Below are positions 24,936-33,076 of a DNA stretch of 42,445 bases, piece after piece. The position numbers and the translations under genes are program-made. The stretch comes from an uncultured Nocardiaceae bacterium (GTDB lineage: Bacteria > Actinomycetota > Actinomycetes > Mycobacteriales > Mycobacteriaceae): assembly GCA_936936565.1 (NCBI GenBank), contig CAKZIX010000137.1, positions 1-42,445 of the forward strand, written 5' to 3'. Below the pieces are notes generated by a model that worked only from the letters and a program-made list of their open reading frames with translations, was not told where the DNA came from and searched no databases. The stretch's first letter is position 1, and every line of letters starts with the position of its first letter.

Positions 24936-27026
24936 TCAGTGCCGGCTTGTCCCCCTGGGCAGCCGGCGCGGCAGCCACGCCGGCGACCACCAGCACCAGT
25001 CCCCCAGCAGCCGCATCACCGCCGGCACCAGCAGCAGCCGAATCACCGTGGCATCCAAGACGAGTGCGGCGATCATGCCGTAGGCGATGTACTTCATCAT
25101 CACCAGGTCCGAGAGCGCGAAGGCGCCGGTCACCACGATCAGGATCGATGCCGCAGCGGTGATGACGCCGCCGGTGTGGGCGGTACCGTAGCGGATCGCC
25201 TCGGGGGTGTCGGCGCCGGCGCGGCGGGCCTCCACCATGCGCGAGAGCAGAAACACCTCGTAGTCGGTGGACAGCCCGATGATCACCGTGACGATCAGTA
25301 CCACCACCGCGAACATGAGCGGCCCCGGCGTCACGTCGAGCAGCGTTGCGCCGTGCCCGTCGACGAACACCCAGGTGAGCATGCCGAGCGTCGAGCCGAG
25401 CGACAGCGAGCTCACCACAATGGCTTTCACGGCCAGTACCACCGAGCCGAAGGCGAACCAGAGCAACAGGAAGGTTGCCAGCGCCAGCAGCCCCACCAGC
25501 AGCGGCAGCCGGTCGACGATGCCGTGGATGCTGTCGCGCTCGAGCGCCGGGATGCCCGCCACGTACAGCTGCACGCCCTCGGCGCGCGGCAGGGCACGCA
25601 GTTGGGCGATGACCTCGTCGGCGGAGCCGCGGTCCACCAGCCCCGCCTCGAGTACGTTGATCGAGTCCTTCGTCTCCCGGGCCGGCTCGAAACCGGACGT
25701 CAGGCCCGGCACCGCGCTCGCGTCGGCACGGATGCGGCCGAGTTCGGCATTGTCCGCACCGACCACCACCAGCTTCAACGGCTCGGTGCGGAACTGCGGG
25801 AAGATCCGGTCGTAGTCCTGCTGCGCCACCCGCGCCGGGTTGTCGGTGGCCAGATACTTTTCGCTGAGCGCACCGAATTCGACGTTCTTGAACGGCACGA
25901 TCAACGCGATCAGCACCAGCCCGACAACCCCGGTGACGGCGATCGGGCGCCGCATCGCCCACCGTGCCAGCCGCGACCACACGCTCGCGTCGATCTGGGC
26001 GTGGGTTCTGGTGCGGGCGAACAACCCGAGCGAATCCACCCGCGGCCCGAGCACGCCGAGCACGGCGGGCAGCACCGTGGTCGACAGCACCGCGGCGAGT
26101 ACCACGGAACTGATCGCCCCGAACGGCACCGAACGCAGCACTCCGTGCGGAAACACCAGCAGCGCACCGAGACTCGCCGCGATGATCGAGGCGGAGAACA
26201 GCACGGTCCGCCCGGCGCTGGCCACCGTCCGCGCCACCGCCTCCTCGGGGGTGCGGCCCTCGGCGATCTCCTCCCGGAACCGGCTCACCACGAACAGGCC
26301 GTAGTCGATCGCCAGGCCCAAGCTCACCAGGGTCACCACGGCGCTGGCGAAGGCGTTCACCTCGACGAAGCTCATGACGATCCGCATGATTCCTTGCGAG
26401 GCAACGATGGTGAGCCCGCCGACGAGCACCGGCAGCAGCGCGGCGGTGACCCCACCGAAGATGAAGAACAGCAGGATCGCCACCAGCGGCAACGCGATGA
26501 GCTCGGCGCGGTGGATGTCGGCCTGCATCCCCTGGTTGATCTCGTAGACGAGCGGTTGCACCCCGGCCACCTGCACCGTCATGCCCTCGATGCCGAGCTC
26601 GTCCCGAATCGCGGTGTAGTCGGAAAGCGTTTGCTGCCCTTCACCTTTGAGTCCGATGCTGGCAAACGCGTGCGTGCGTGAGGCATCGGCGAAAGAGGTG
26701 GTGAAGGCGTTGTCCCAGTAGCTGTCCACGCGCAGCACATGGTCGGGATGGGCCGCGCGCAATGCGTCGAACCGGGCCCGCGCGGCCACGGCGAAGTCAT
26801 CGACGGTACGGCCGGGCGGGGCCGTGTAGAGGGCGACGACATCGCTCGAGGTGTCGCGCCCGAAGGTGTCGTCGGCGAGCTTGGAGCCGTGCACCGACTC
26901 GCTGCTGTCGTCGAACCAGCCCTCCTGGGTCCAGCGATCGGCGAGGTCGGCGCCGTAGAGCCCGCTCAGCGCCGACAGCACGATGCCGAGCACGATCACC
27001 GCGTAGCGGTAGCGGTAGATCAGCAC
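24936..27026 (-). CDS. MMPL family transporter
   Basis: A 696-residue RND/MMPL protein. A first membrane helix is followed by an extracytoplasmic domain (~30-170), a helix bundle (~175-345) containing SLGLAIDYGLFVVSRFREE, a second extracytoplasmic domain (~390-515) and a second bundle with VIIGLSTDYEVFLLSRMVEA. The paired Asp-Tyr (DYG and DYE) are the proton-relay residues of MmpL proteins. The length fits the short MMPL group without the long C-terminal tail. The cargo is unknown; relatives export lipids or small molecules. The GTG start is 4 bp after the stop of the MTB12-like lipoprotein gene, so the two are probably co-transcribed and may work together. Confidence 0.95.
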   Translation of the reverse strand: MLIYRYRYAVIVLGIVLSALSGLYGADLADRWTQEGWFDDSSESVHGSKLADDTFGRDTSSDVVALYTAPPGRTVDDFAVAARARFDALRAAHPDHVLRVDSYWDNAFTTSFADASRTHAFASIGLKGEGQQTLSDYTAIRDELGIEGMTVQVAGVQPLVYEINQGMQADIHRAELIALPLVAILLFFIFGGVTAALLPVLVGGLTIVASQGIMRIVMSFVEVNAFASAVVTLVSLGLAIDYGLFVVSRFREEIAEGRTPEEAVARTVASAGRTVLFSASIIAASLGALLVFPHGVLRSVPFGAISSVVLAAVLSTTVLPAVLGVLGPRVDSLGLFARTRTHAQIDASVWSRLARWAMRRPIAVTGVVGLVLIALIVPFKNVEFGALSEKYLATDNPARVAQQDYDRIFPQFRTEPLKLVVVGADNAELGRIRADASAVPGLTSGFEPARETKDSINVLEAGLVDRGSADEVIAQLRALPRAEGVQLYVAGIPALERDSIHGIVDRLPLLVGLLALATFLLLWFAFGSVVLAVKAIVVSSLSLGSTLGMLTWVFVDGHGATLLDVTPGPLMFAVVVLIVTVIIGLSTDYEVFLLSRMVEARRAGADTPEAIRYGTAHTGGVITAAASILIVVTGAFALSDLVMMKYIAYGMIAALVLDATVIRLLLVPAVMRLLGDWCWWSPAWLPRRLPRGTSRH

Positions 27027-27030
27027 CGGG

Positions 27031-27531
27031 TCAACCGCAGGCCACGGTCGTGTAGTTGGCCGAGCGCAGAATGCCGCACAGGTCGTCGCGCGCGATCTTC
27101 CAGCGCCCGTCGAGGAACTTGAACCGGACGACGGCCACCTGCACGGAGGCGCCGGTGCCGTCTTTGTCGAGCTTCATGGTGGCGGTCACCGTGTTGTCCG
27201 GATTGCGGAACACCGGATCCACCACGTTGTACTTCGCGGCCGGATTGTCCTGCAGTGCCTTGTAGAGATCCGGGATCGCGCCGCGGAACGCCTCGCCGTC
27301 CTCGATCAGCGCCACCCGCTCGTCGTCGGGCAGCTTCGGGTCCAGCGCCGCTTTGAGCTGGCTGTCCAGCTGCGGTGCAGTCGGTGTCTGCCCGGCGGCC
27401 GGCGGCGCAACCGTGGTGGCGGACGCGGCGGTGCTGGTGCGGGTGGTGAACGTTTGCGAGGTGCCGCCACCGCAGCCGGACACCAGCACGGCCGAGACGA
27501 CAACCGCGGCGCAGTCCCGACCGCGGATCAA
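27031..27531 (-). CDS. MTB12-like secreted lipoprotein (low-molecular-weight antigen family)
   Basis: A 166-residue lipoprotein. A short signal peptide ends in LVSGC (lipidated Cys20), followed by a Thr/Ala/Pro-rich linker to about residue 52. The folded part (LDSQLKAALDPKLPDDERVALIEDGEAF, later FLDGRWKIARDDLCGILRS) resembles the mycobacterial MTB12/CFP-2 antigen family. The two Cys residues near the end could form a disulfide. The TTG start overlaps the stop of the upstream hypothetical gene (TTGA). Placement directly before an MMPL gene suggests a periplasmic partner of that transporter, by analogy with other MMPL accessory proteins (inference). Confidence 0.8.
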   Translation of the reverse strand: MIRGRDCAAVVVSAVLVSGCGGGTSQTFTTRTSTAASATTVAPPAAGQTPTAPQLDSQLKAALDPKLPDDERVALIEDGEAFRGAIPDLYKALQDNPAAKYNVVDPVFRNPDNTVTATMKLDKDGTGASVQVAVVRFKFLDGRWKIARDDLCGILRSANYTTVACG

Positions 27532-27938
27532 CGACCGACCGCCCCGATCCGGCCCAGCACCGGAACCGTTTCGACCACCGGGGCGAGCGCGGCGACCGGA
27601 ATGGCGACGAGGTCGCGAACCACGTCGACCACGCCGCGGGCATCGTCGTCGGATGCCGGGGAGCCGGCGGCGCGGGCGACCAGGTCACGGACGGCGCCCG
27701 TCACGCTGCGCTGGTCGCACAGATCCAGCTCTGCGGTGCTCGTCTGAGCTCGCGCCACCACGTCCTCCTCGCCCGGTACCGGGCTGTTCGCGTCGATTCG
27801 GTACAGCTCGACCATAAGCGAGCGCCCGACGACGCGAAAAGTGTAGGGCCGGCCGTCCTCGGCGAGCCCGAAGCCGTTGGCGAACGGGCCGAGCGATACG
27901 TCCTCGACAACGAACTCGGTCGTGCTGTCGTCCCTCAC
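27528..27938 (-). CDS. Conserved hypothetical protein divergent from lppL (Rv2137c-like)
   Basis: A 136-residue protein starting at GTG 27938 (VRDDSTTEFVVEDVSLGPF). It has a compact beta-rich N-terminal half with LAEDGRPYTFRVVGRSLMVELYRID, and an amphipathic C-terminal half with VRDLVAIPVAALAPVVETVPVLG that could touch the membrane. No known domain is recognised. It is divergent from lppL and of similar length to the M. tuberculosis gene in the same position, so it is probably the counterpart of Rv2137c (inference from position). Its stop overlaps the start of the MTB12-like lipoprotein gene. Confidence 0.75.
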   Translation of the reverse strand: MRDDSTTEFVVEDVSLGPFANGFGLAEDGRPYTFRVVGRSLMVELYRIDANSPVPGEEDVVARAQTSTAELDLCDQRSVTGAVRDLVARAAGSPASDDDARGVVDVVRDLVAIPVAALAPVVETVPVLGRIGAVGR

Positions 27939-28015
27939 GGCTGCCCACGCTAGCGGCGCTTGGGTTGCAAACAGGTAGCTTTGCGACAACGAGTGATCGG
28001 CGAAAGGGTCTGCGA

Positions 28016-29002
28016 ATGAGGCTGCGGGGTGCGGCGCTGCGACGATACGGGGCGCTGCTGGCCTGCGTTGCTGTGCTGATCGTCACAGCCTGCGGTTCGG
28101 AGTCGGGCGCGCCGAAGGTGCCGACCATCGACCCGGGCCAGGCCGCGCAGGCGCCCGTGCCCACCGCGGCTCCGGCCGGCGAGGTGAGCGCCGTGCCCGG
28201 CGCCGTCGTCGACCTGGTGGCCACCGCCGACGGGGTGGCTGCGCTCGTCGGCGACACCGTGATCATCGGTGCGCGGCGCATCCCGCTCGGATCCCCCGCG
28301 ACCAGCCTGGTGGCCGGCGCCGCCGGCGAGCTGCTCGCGGTGTCCGGCACCGACGTGCTGCGCGTGGCGCTCGACAGCGGCACCGTCACCAAGGTCGAGG
28401 GCGGCGGCCCCGTGCACGCGGTGACGATGCTGGCCGACGGCCGCCTCGCGGTCGGGCTCGGCACCGGAACCCTGCGCCTGATCGACCTGAAATCCAATGA
28501 TGTGCAAACCATTTCGGGCCTCGTCTCGATAGACGGGCTGGCGGCCGCAGGCGGCGAACTGCTCGCCCTGGATGCGCGCCAGACGCTGGTCAGCGAAATG
28601 AACACCGCCACGCGGTCCCCTGGCCTGGCGCTGCGCGCCGGGGCCGGCGCCGCCAAGATCACCGCGGATCGGCACCGGCGCATCCTCGTGACCGATCCGC
28701 GCGGCGGTGAGCTGCTGGTATTCGGGACGGATCCGCTCGTGCTGCGGCAGCGATTCCCGGTAAGCTCGGCTCCCTACGCCGTGGCCTACGACGGCATCGC
28801 CGACATCGCCTGGGTAACCCTGACGGGCACCAACGAACTCGTTGGGTTCGATCTGTCGAGGGGTATCCCGCGGGAAGTCGCTCGCTACCACACGGTGCGG
28901 CAGCCGAACGCGATCGCCGTCGATCCGGCCGGCCGGGTCGTGTACGTGGGCTCGGGCAGCGGCGCCGGACTGCAACGGATCGCGACGGGAGCGCAGCGAT
29001 GA
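28016..29002 (+). CDS. lppL: LppL-like lipoprotein with beta-propeller-type repeats
   Basis: A 328-residue lipoprotein; the signal peptide ends in IVTAC (lipidated Cys26). The mature part is built of short repeated strands such as VDLVATADGVAALVG, AVTMLADGRLAVGLG, ITADRHRRILVTDPRG and AIAVDPAGRVVYVGS, which suggests a beta-propeller. It corresponds by position to mycobacterial lppL, upstream of pyrD. ATG 28016 is preceded by AAAGGG, and TAGCTT at 27976-27981 may be the promoter -10. It overlaps the DUF5703 gene by 4 bp (ATGA). The function of LppL is not known. Confidence 0.85.
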   Translation: MRLRGAALRRYGALLACVAVLIVTACGSESGAPKVPTIDPGQAAQAPVPTAAPAGEVSAVPGAVVDLVATADGVAALVGDTVIIGARRIPLGSPATSLVAGAAGELLAVSGTDVLRVALDSGTVTKVEGGGPVHAVTMLADGRLAVGLGTGTLRLIDLKSNDVQTISGLVSIDGLAAAGGELLALDARQTLVSEMNTATRSPGLALRAGAGAAKITADRHRRILVTDPRGGELLVFGTDPLVLRQRFPVSSAPYAVAYDGIADIAWVTLTGTNELVGFDLSRGIPREVARYHTVRQPNAIAVDPAGRVVYVGSGSGAGLQRIATGAQR

Positions 29003-29238
29003 CGACTCGGACGAAACTGCCTCCTGGCTGGGAAATCGGCGTCAGCGACGACTACGACTACGTCCCGTTGCGGCTGCCGCCGGAGGTCTCGCGGATCACC
29101 GCGTCGATGCGCCTGGCCATTCAGGCCGAATTCGGTGGCTGGGAGTTGTCCCGGGTGCGGGTGTACACCGACGGCAGCCGTAGGGTGCTTCTGAAACGCC
29201 GCAAGACCACGCAGTCGGCCGTCGAACCGGGGATCTGA
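28999..29238 (+). CDS. DUF5703 family small protein
   Basis: A 79-residue soluble protein (WEIGVSDDYDYVPLRLPPEV, then AEFGGWELSRVRVYTDGSRR). It matches the small actinobacterial DUF5703 family encoded before pyrD. Basic C-terminal half (RRVLLKRRK). The ATG overlaps the lppL stop and the stop abuts the pyrD ATG with no gap, so all three are translationally coupled. Function unknown. Confidence 0.85.
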   Translation: MTTRTKLPPGWEIGVSDDYDYVPLRLPPEVSRITASMRLAIQAEFGGWELSRVRVYTDGSRRVLLKRRKTTQSAVEPGI

Positions 29239-30312
29239 ATGCTGTACCGCGCGCTGCTCTGGGTGATGTTCCTGCTGCCGCCCGAGCAGATTCATCACGT
29301 CGTCTCCACTCTCATGCGGTCGATGGCGCGCGTGCGCCCGGTGCGTGCGCTCACCCGCCGGGTCCTCGCCGTCGAAGATCCCGCGCTCGCCCAGACGGTG
29401 TTCGGGGTGCGGTTCCCGGCCCCGCTCGGGCTGGCGGCCGGCTTCGACAAGAACGCCGACGGCGTGAACGCCTGGGAGCCTTTGGGTTTCGGATTCGCAG
29501 AGGTAGGCACCGTGACCGCGCAGGCACAGCCGGGCAATCCAGCGCCGCGGCTGTTCCGGCTGCCGGCCGACCGTGCGCTGATCAACCGCATGGGCTTCAA
29601 CAATCACGGCGCCGGCAACGCCGCCAACCACCTGCGCCGGCGCCACACCGCGATCCCGATCGGCGCGAACATCGGCAAGTCCAAGGTCACGCCCGCCGCG
29701 GCGGCGGCCGACGATTACCGGCACAGCGCCACGCTGCTGGGCCCGCTCGCGGATTTCGTGGTCGTCAACGTCAGTTCCCCCAATACCCCGGGCCTGCGCG
29801 ACCTGCAGGCCGTCGAGTCGCTGCGCCCGGTGCTGCAGGCGGTGCTCGATTCCGTGCGGGTGCCGGTGCTGGTGAAAATCGCCCCGGATCTGTCCGACGC
29901 CGACATCGACGCGGTCGCGGATCTTGCGGTGGAGTTGGGTCTGGCCGGAATCGTGGCCACCAACACCACGATCTCGCGCGCCGGGCTGGCCTCGGATGTG
30001 GCGCTGATCACCGAGATCGGGGCCGGCGGACTGTCCGGCGCCCCGGTTGCCGAGCGGTCGCTGGCCGTGCTGCAGCGACTGTACGGCCGGGTCGGCGACC
30101 GGCTCGCGATCGTCTCGGTGGGCGGCATCGAAACCGCTGATCAGGCCTGGGAACGCATCCTCGCGGGGGCCTCGCTGTTGCAGGGGTACACCGGGTTCAT
30201 CTACGGTGGCCCGTTCTGGACCCGCCGCATCCACCGCGGTCTGGCCGAACGTCTGCGTACCGCGGGTTACACAAATATCGCCGACGCCGTCGGCGCGGCC
30301 ACCCGCGCCTGA
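29239..30312 (+). CDS. pyrD: Quinone-dependent dihydroorotate dehydrogenase (class 2)
   Basis: A 357-residue class 2 PyrD, the membrane-associated FMN enzyme that oxidises dihydroorotate to orotate using quinone in pyrimidine synthesis. The hydrophobic N-terminal helix (LYRALLWVMFLLPPEQIHH) is the quinone-tunnel and membrane-binding part. FMN and substrate motifs are GLAAGFDKNADG (69-75), NRMGFNNHGA, VVVNVSSPNTPGLRDLQ with the catalytic Ser, KIAPDLSD, ATNTTISR and VSVGGIETADQAWERI. Its length equals that of the M. tuberculosis protein. It begins directly after the DUF5703 stop. Confidence 0.97.
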   Translation: MLYRALLWVMFLLPPEQIHHVVSTLMRSMARVRPVRALTRRVLAVEDPALAQTVFGVRFPAPLGLAAGFDKNADGVNAWEPLGFGFAEVGTVTAQAQPGNPAPRLFRLPADRALINRMGFNNHGAGNAANHLRRRHTAIPIGANIGKSKVTPAAAAADDYRHSATLLGPLADFVVVNVSSPNTPGLRDLQAVESLRPVLQAVLDSVRVPVLVKIAPDLSDADIDAVADLAVELGLAGIVATNTTISRAGLASDVALITEIGAGGLSGAPVAERSLAVLQRLYGRVGDRLAIVSVGGIETADQAWERILAGASLLQGYTGFIYGGPFWTRRIHRGLAERLRTAGYTNIADAVGAATRA

Positions 30313-30326
30313 AATTTCCGACAATT

Positions 30327-30338
30327 CACCCATGGGTG
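30327..30338. promoter_or_regulatory. 12-bp perfect palindrome in front of the acyl-CoA synthetase gene
   Basis: CACCCATGGGTG is a perfect palindrome, about 110 bp upstream of the synthetase start and 15 bp after pyrD. It may be a dimeric repressor operator. No cognate regulator is adjacent. Confidence 0.35.
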
Positions 30339-30447
30339 GGTTGTGCTACGTTCCGTTGCGCAGTACACGATAGTGACGAGCGCCATATACGCCCTGCACG
30401 GGTGTTGTCGCCGTGTCCATTTGCGGCATCGCCCGCCTGACCAACGG

Positions 30448-32280
30448 ATGAGCATGAGTCAGCAAGAAGTTTCCTTCCCCCACGAAACCGGGGCGCAGAT
30501 CACCACCCTCCCGCAGGCCTTCCAGCAGACCGTCACGCTGCGCCCGGACGCGGTCGCCCTGCGTACCGTCGGCGGCATCCAGCAGATCACCTGGCGTGAG
30601 TTCGCCGAGCGCGTCGAGAAGATCGCGGCCGGTCTGGCTGCGCTGGGCCTGCGTCGCGGCGACACGTTGGCGATCATGCTGACCAACCGCCCCGAGTTCC
30701 ATCTGGTCGACACCGCCGCCCTGCACGTGGGCGCCGCACCGTTCTCGATCTACAACACCAGCGCGCCCGAGCAGATCGCCTACCTGTTCGGCAACGCCGA
30801 GAACAAGATCGTGGTCACCGAGCAGGTGTTCCTACCGCGCATCCAGCAGTCGGGTGTGCCGCTCGAGCACATCGTCGTCGTCGACGGCCCGGCCACCGGG
30901 GCGATCACCCTCGCCGATGTCGAGGCGAATCCGGCGGCCGATTTCGACTTCGCCGCCACCTGGCAGGCCGTCGAGCCGACCGATCTGGCCACCCTCATCT
31001 ACACCTCGGGCACCACCGGCCCGCCGAAGGGCGTCGAGCTCACCCACCGCAACATCATCGCCGAGGTCGCCGCACTCAAGCCGATCGCCGGCCTCACCTT
31101 CGACGACCGCATCGCCTCGTACCTGCCGTCGGCGCACATCGCCGACCGGGCCACCGCGCTGTACGCGAACATGGTCACCGGCGTGCAGGTCACCACGGTG
31201 GCCGACCCGCGCGAGATCGCGGCGGCGCTGCCGGATGCGCGCCCGACGATCTTCCTCGGCGTGCCGCGCGTCTGGCAGAAGATCAAGGCCGGCATCGAGG
31301 CCAAGCTGGCCGAGGAGTCGAGCCCGGTGAAGCGCAAGCTCGCCGGCTGGGCCGTCGGGACGGGGCTGGCCTCGGCCAAGGCGCAGATCGCCGGCAAGCC
31401 CGGCGGCGGCTTCGCGCACCGCCTCGCCGACAAGCTGGTCCTCGGCAAGGTTCGCGCCGCGCTCGGTCTCGACGAGGTGCGCTTCGCGATTTCCGGCGCG
31501 GCCGCGATCCCGGTGGAAACGCTGGAGTTCTACCTCGGCCTCGGCATCAAGGTCGAGGAGGTGTGGGGCCTGTCGGAGACCACCGGCGGCACCACGCTCA
31601 CCCGTCCCGGCACGCTGACCCCGGGTTCGGTGGGCAAGGCTGTCGACGGCATCGAGCTCAAGCTTGCCGACGACGGCGAGCTGCTGGTGCGCGGCCCGCA
31701 GGTGATGCGCGGCTACCGCAAGCAGCCCGAGAAGACGGCCGAGTCGATCGACGCCGACGGCTGGTTCGCCACCGGCGACATCGCCACCATCGACGCCGAG
31801 GGCAACGTCAAGATCGTCGACCGCAAGAAGGAACTGATCATCAACGAGGGCGGCAAGAACATGTCGCCCACCAACATCGAGAACGCCGTCAAGGCCAGCT
31901 CGGCGCTGATCAGCCAGGTCGTCACCATCGGCGACGCCAAGCCGTACAACACCGCGATCCTCTCGCTGGATCCCGACATGGCCGCCGCGCGCGCCAAGGC
32001 GCTCGGCACGCCGGACGCCGACCTGGCCACCCTGGCCGCCCGCGACGAGATCCGCACCGAGATCGCCGACGCGGTGCGCGCCGCCAACGCCAAGCTCTCG
32101 CAGGTGGAGCAGGTCAAGCGGTTCGTCGTCTCCGGCGAGCTGTGGGAGCCGGGCGGCGTCGAGCTCACCCCGACGATGAAGCTGCGCCGCAAGCCCATCG
32201 CCGAGAAGTACGCCGACACCATCGCCGACCTCTACTCGGCCACGCCGAGCAGCGCGGTCATCGACCTCGGCAAGAAGTAG
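30448..32280 (+). CDS. Long-chain fatty-acid-CoA ligase (FadD-type, AMP-forming)
   Basis: A 610-residue ANL-superfamily adenylating enzyme that activates a fatty acid with ATP and CoA. The P-loop-like motif is LIYTSGTTGPPKGVELTHRN, the A5 motif VWGLSETTGGTT, A7 GWFATGDIATID, A8 VDRKKELIINEGGKNMSP and the C-terminal lysine region LTPTMKLRRKPI. It is of the long FadD15-like class with a split domain. No acyl-carrier or condensing domain is attached and no other fatty-acid gene adjoins, so the chain-length preference is unknown. ATG 30448 and ATG 30454 are both possible starts. A strong hairpin ends the gene. Confidence 0.92.
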   Translation: MSMSQQEVSFPHETGAQITTLPQAFQQTVTLRPDAVALRTVGGIQQITWREFAERVEKIAAGLAALGLRRGDTLAIMLTNRPEFHLVDTAALHVGAAPFSIYNTSAPEQIAYLFGNAENKIVVTEQVFLPRIQQSGVPLEHIVVVDGPATGAITLADVEANPAADFDFAATWQAVEPTDLATLIYTSGTTGPPKGVELTHRNIIAEVAALKPIAGLTFDDRIASYLPSAHIADRATALYANMVTGVQVTTVADPREIAAALPDARPTIFLGVPRVWQKIKAGIEAKLAEESSPVKRKLAGWAVGTGLASAKAQIAGKPGGGFAHRLADKLVLGKVRAALGLDEVRFAISGAAAIPVETLEFYLGLGIKVEEVWGLSETTGGTTLTRPGTLTPGSVGKAVDGIELKLADDGELLVRGPQVMRGYRKQPEKTAESIDADGWFATGDIATIDAEGNVKIVDRKKELIINEGGKNMSPTNIENAVKASSALISQVVTIGDAKPYNTAILSLDPDMAAARAKALGTPDADLATLAARDEIRTEIADAVRAANAKLSQVEQVKRFVVSGELWEPGGVELTPTMKLRRKPIAEKYADTIADLYSATPSSAVIDLGKK

Positions 32281-32291
32281 TCACGTCGCAT

Positions 32292-32326
32292 CGAGGGCCC
32301 GGGAGCGTGTCGCTCCCGGGCCCTCG
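32292..32326. terminator. Perfect 15-bp stem terminator
   Basis: CGAGGGCCCGGGAGC (32292-32306) pairs without mismatch with 32312-32326 around the 5-nt loop GTGTC. It fills the 46-bp gap between the synthetase and the convergent DUF2182 gene and would serve both directions. No T-run follows. Confidence 0.85.
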
Positions 32327-33076
32327 TCATGCGGGCAGCGCCCCGACGGCGACCGCAAGCGCGAGGACGCCCAGCCCGAGCGCGAATCCCGGCAATCGAT
32401 CGACCGCCTTGACCACCAGTTTCTCGGCGGCCACCACACCGGCCAGCAGCAGCATCAGCCAGAACCCGAGCGGGTGCGGCGCCAACGCCATCGGCATCAT
32501 CATCGGACTGCACGCGGCGATGCACCGCGTCGCGTTGCCGGCCCCGGCGCGCAGCGCCGCGACATCGGCCTTGCGCCCGTCCGGCGGCAACGGCGCGACG
32601 CGATGACATGCGCGCAGCGCCAGCCGCTTCCAGCGCGTCAGCTCCCACAGCGCCGCGAGGCCGAGCCCGGCCGCGACCGCGGGCGCACCAGCGAGGCCCA
32701 CGGTCGCGACCACGGCGAGCAGCGCCGCGCCGAAAGCGACCCACACCGCCACGTATGCAGCGGTGAACAGGGCGGGCCCGCGGTAGCGGCGCCGCCACTT
32801 GCCCCGCACCGCGATCGTGCGAGCGTCGGGCAGCAGCGTGGGGAGCATCGTCGCGACGATCATCAACGCCCACGACCCGAGGTTCGGGGCGGGCCCCACG
32901 GACACGCCGGCGCCGGCCGAAGCATGGTGCGGCGCACCGTGAAACAGGCCGGCGGCGGCGTGCTGAACCACCAGCGCCAACCAAGCCGTGACGGCGAGCG
33001 CCGCCACCGGCCACTCCGGGTGCCGCCACGTCGTGCGCTGCCACGTCGACGGTCGCCGAGACAGCGTCGCCGTCAT
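32327..33076 (-). CDS. DUF2182 family integral membrane protein
   Basis: A 249-residue DUF2182 (predicted metal-binding membrane) protein with about six helices. A His-rich external-looking loop (FHGAPHHASAG, His46/50/51) follows helix 1, and CIAACSPMMMPMAL (185-198) gives two Cys and four Met close to a membrane helix, plus MLPTLLPDAR as the family motif. Such Cys/Met/His clusters could bind copper. It is the last gene of a cassette: its ATG overlaps the stop of the tyrosinase gene (ATGA), so it is made together with a copper enzyme. A role in copper delivery or export for the tyrosinase is an inference; the family function is not established. Confidence 0.87.
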   Translation of the reverse strand: MTATLSRRPSTWQRTTWRHPEWPVAALAVTAWLALVVQHAAAGLFHGAPHHASAGAGVSVGPAPNLGSWALMIVATMLPTLLPDARTIAVRGKWRRRYRGPALFTAAYVAVWVAFGAALLAVVATVGLAGAPAVAAGLGLAALWELTRWKRLALRACHRVAPLPPDGRKADVAALRAGAGNATRCIAACSPMMMPMALAPHPLGFWLMLLLAGVVAAEKLVVKAVDRLPGFALGLGVLALAVAVGALPA

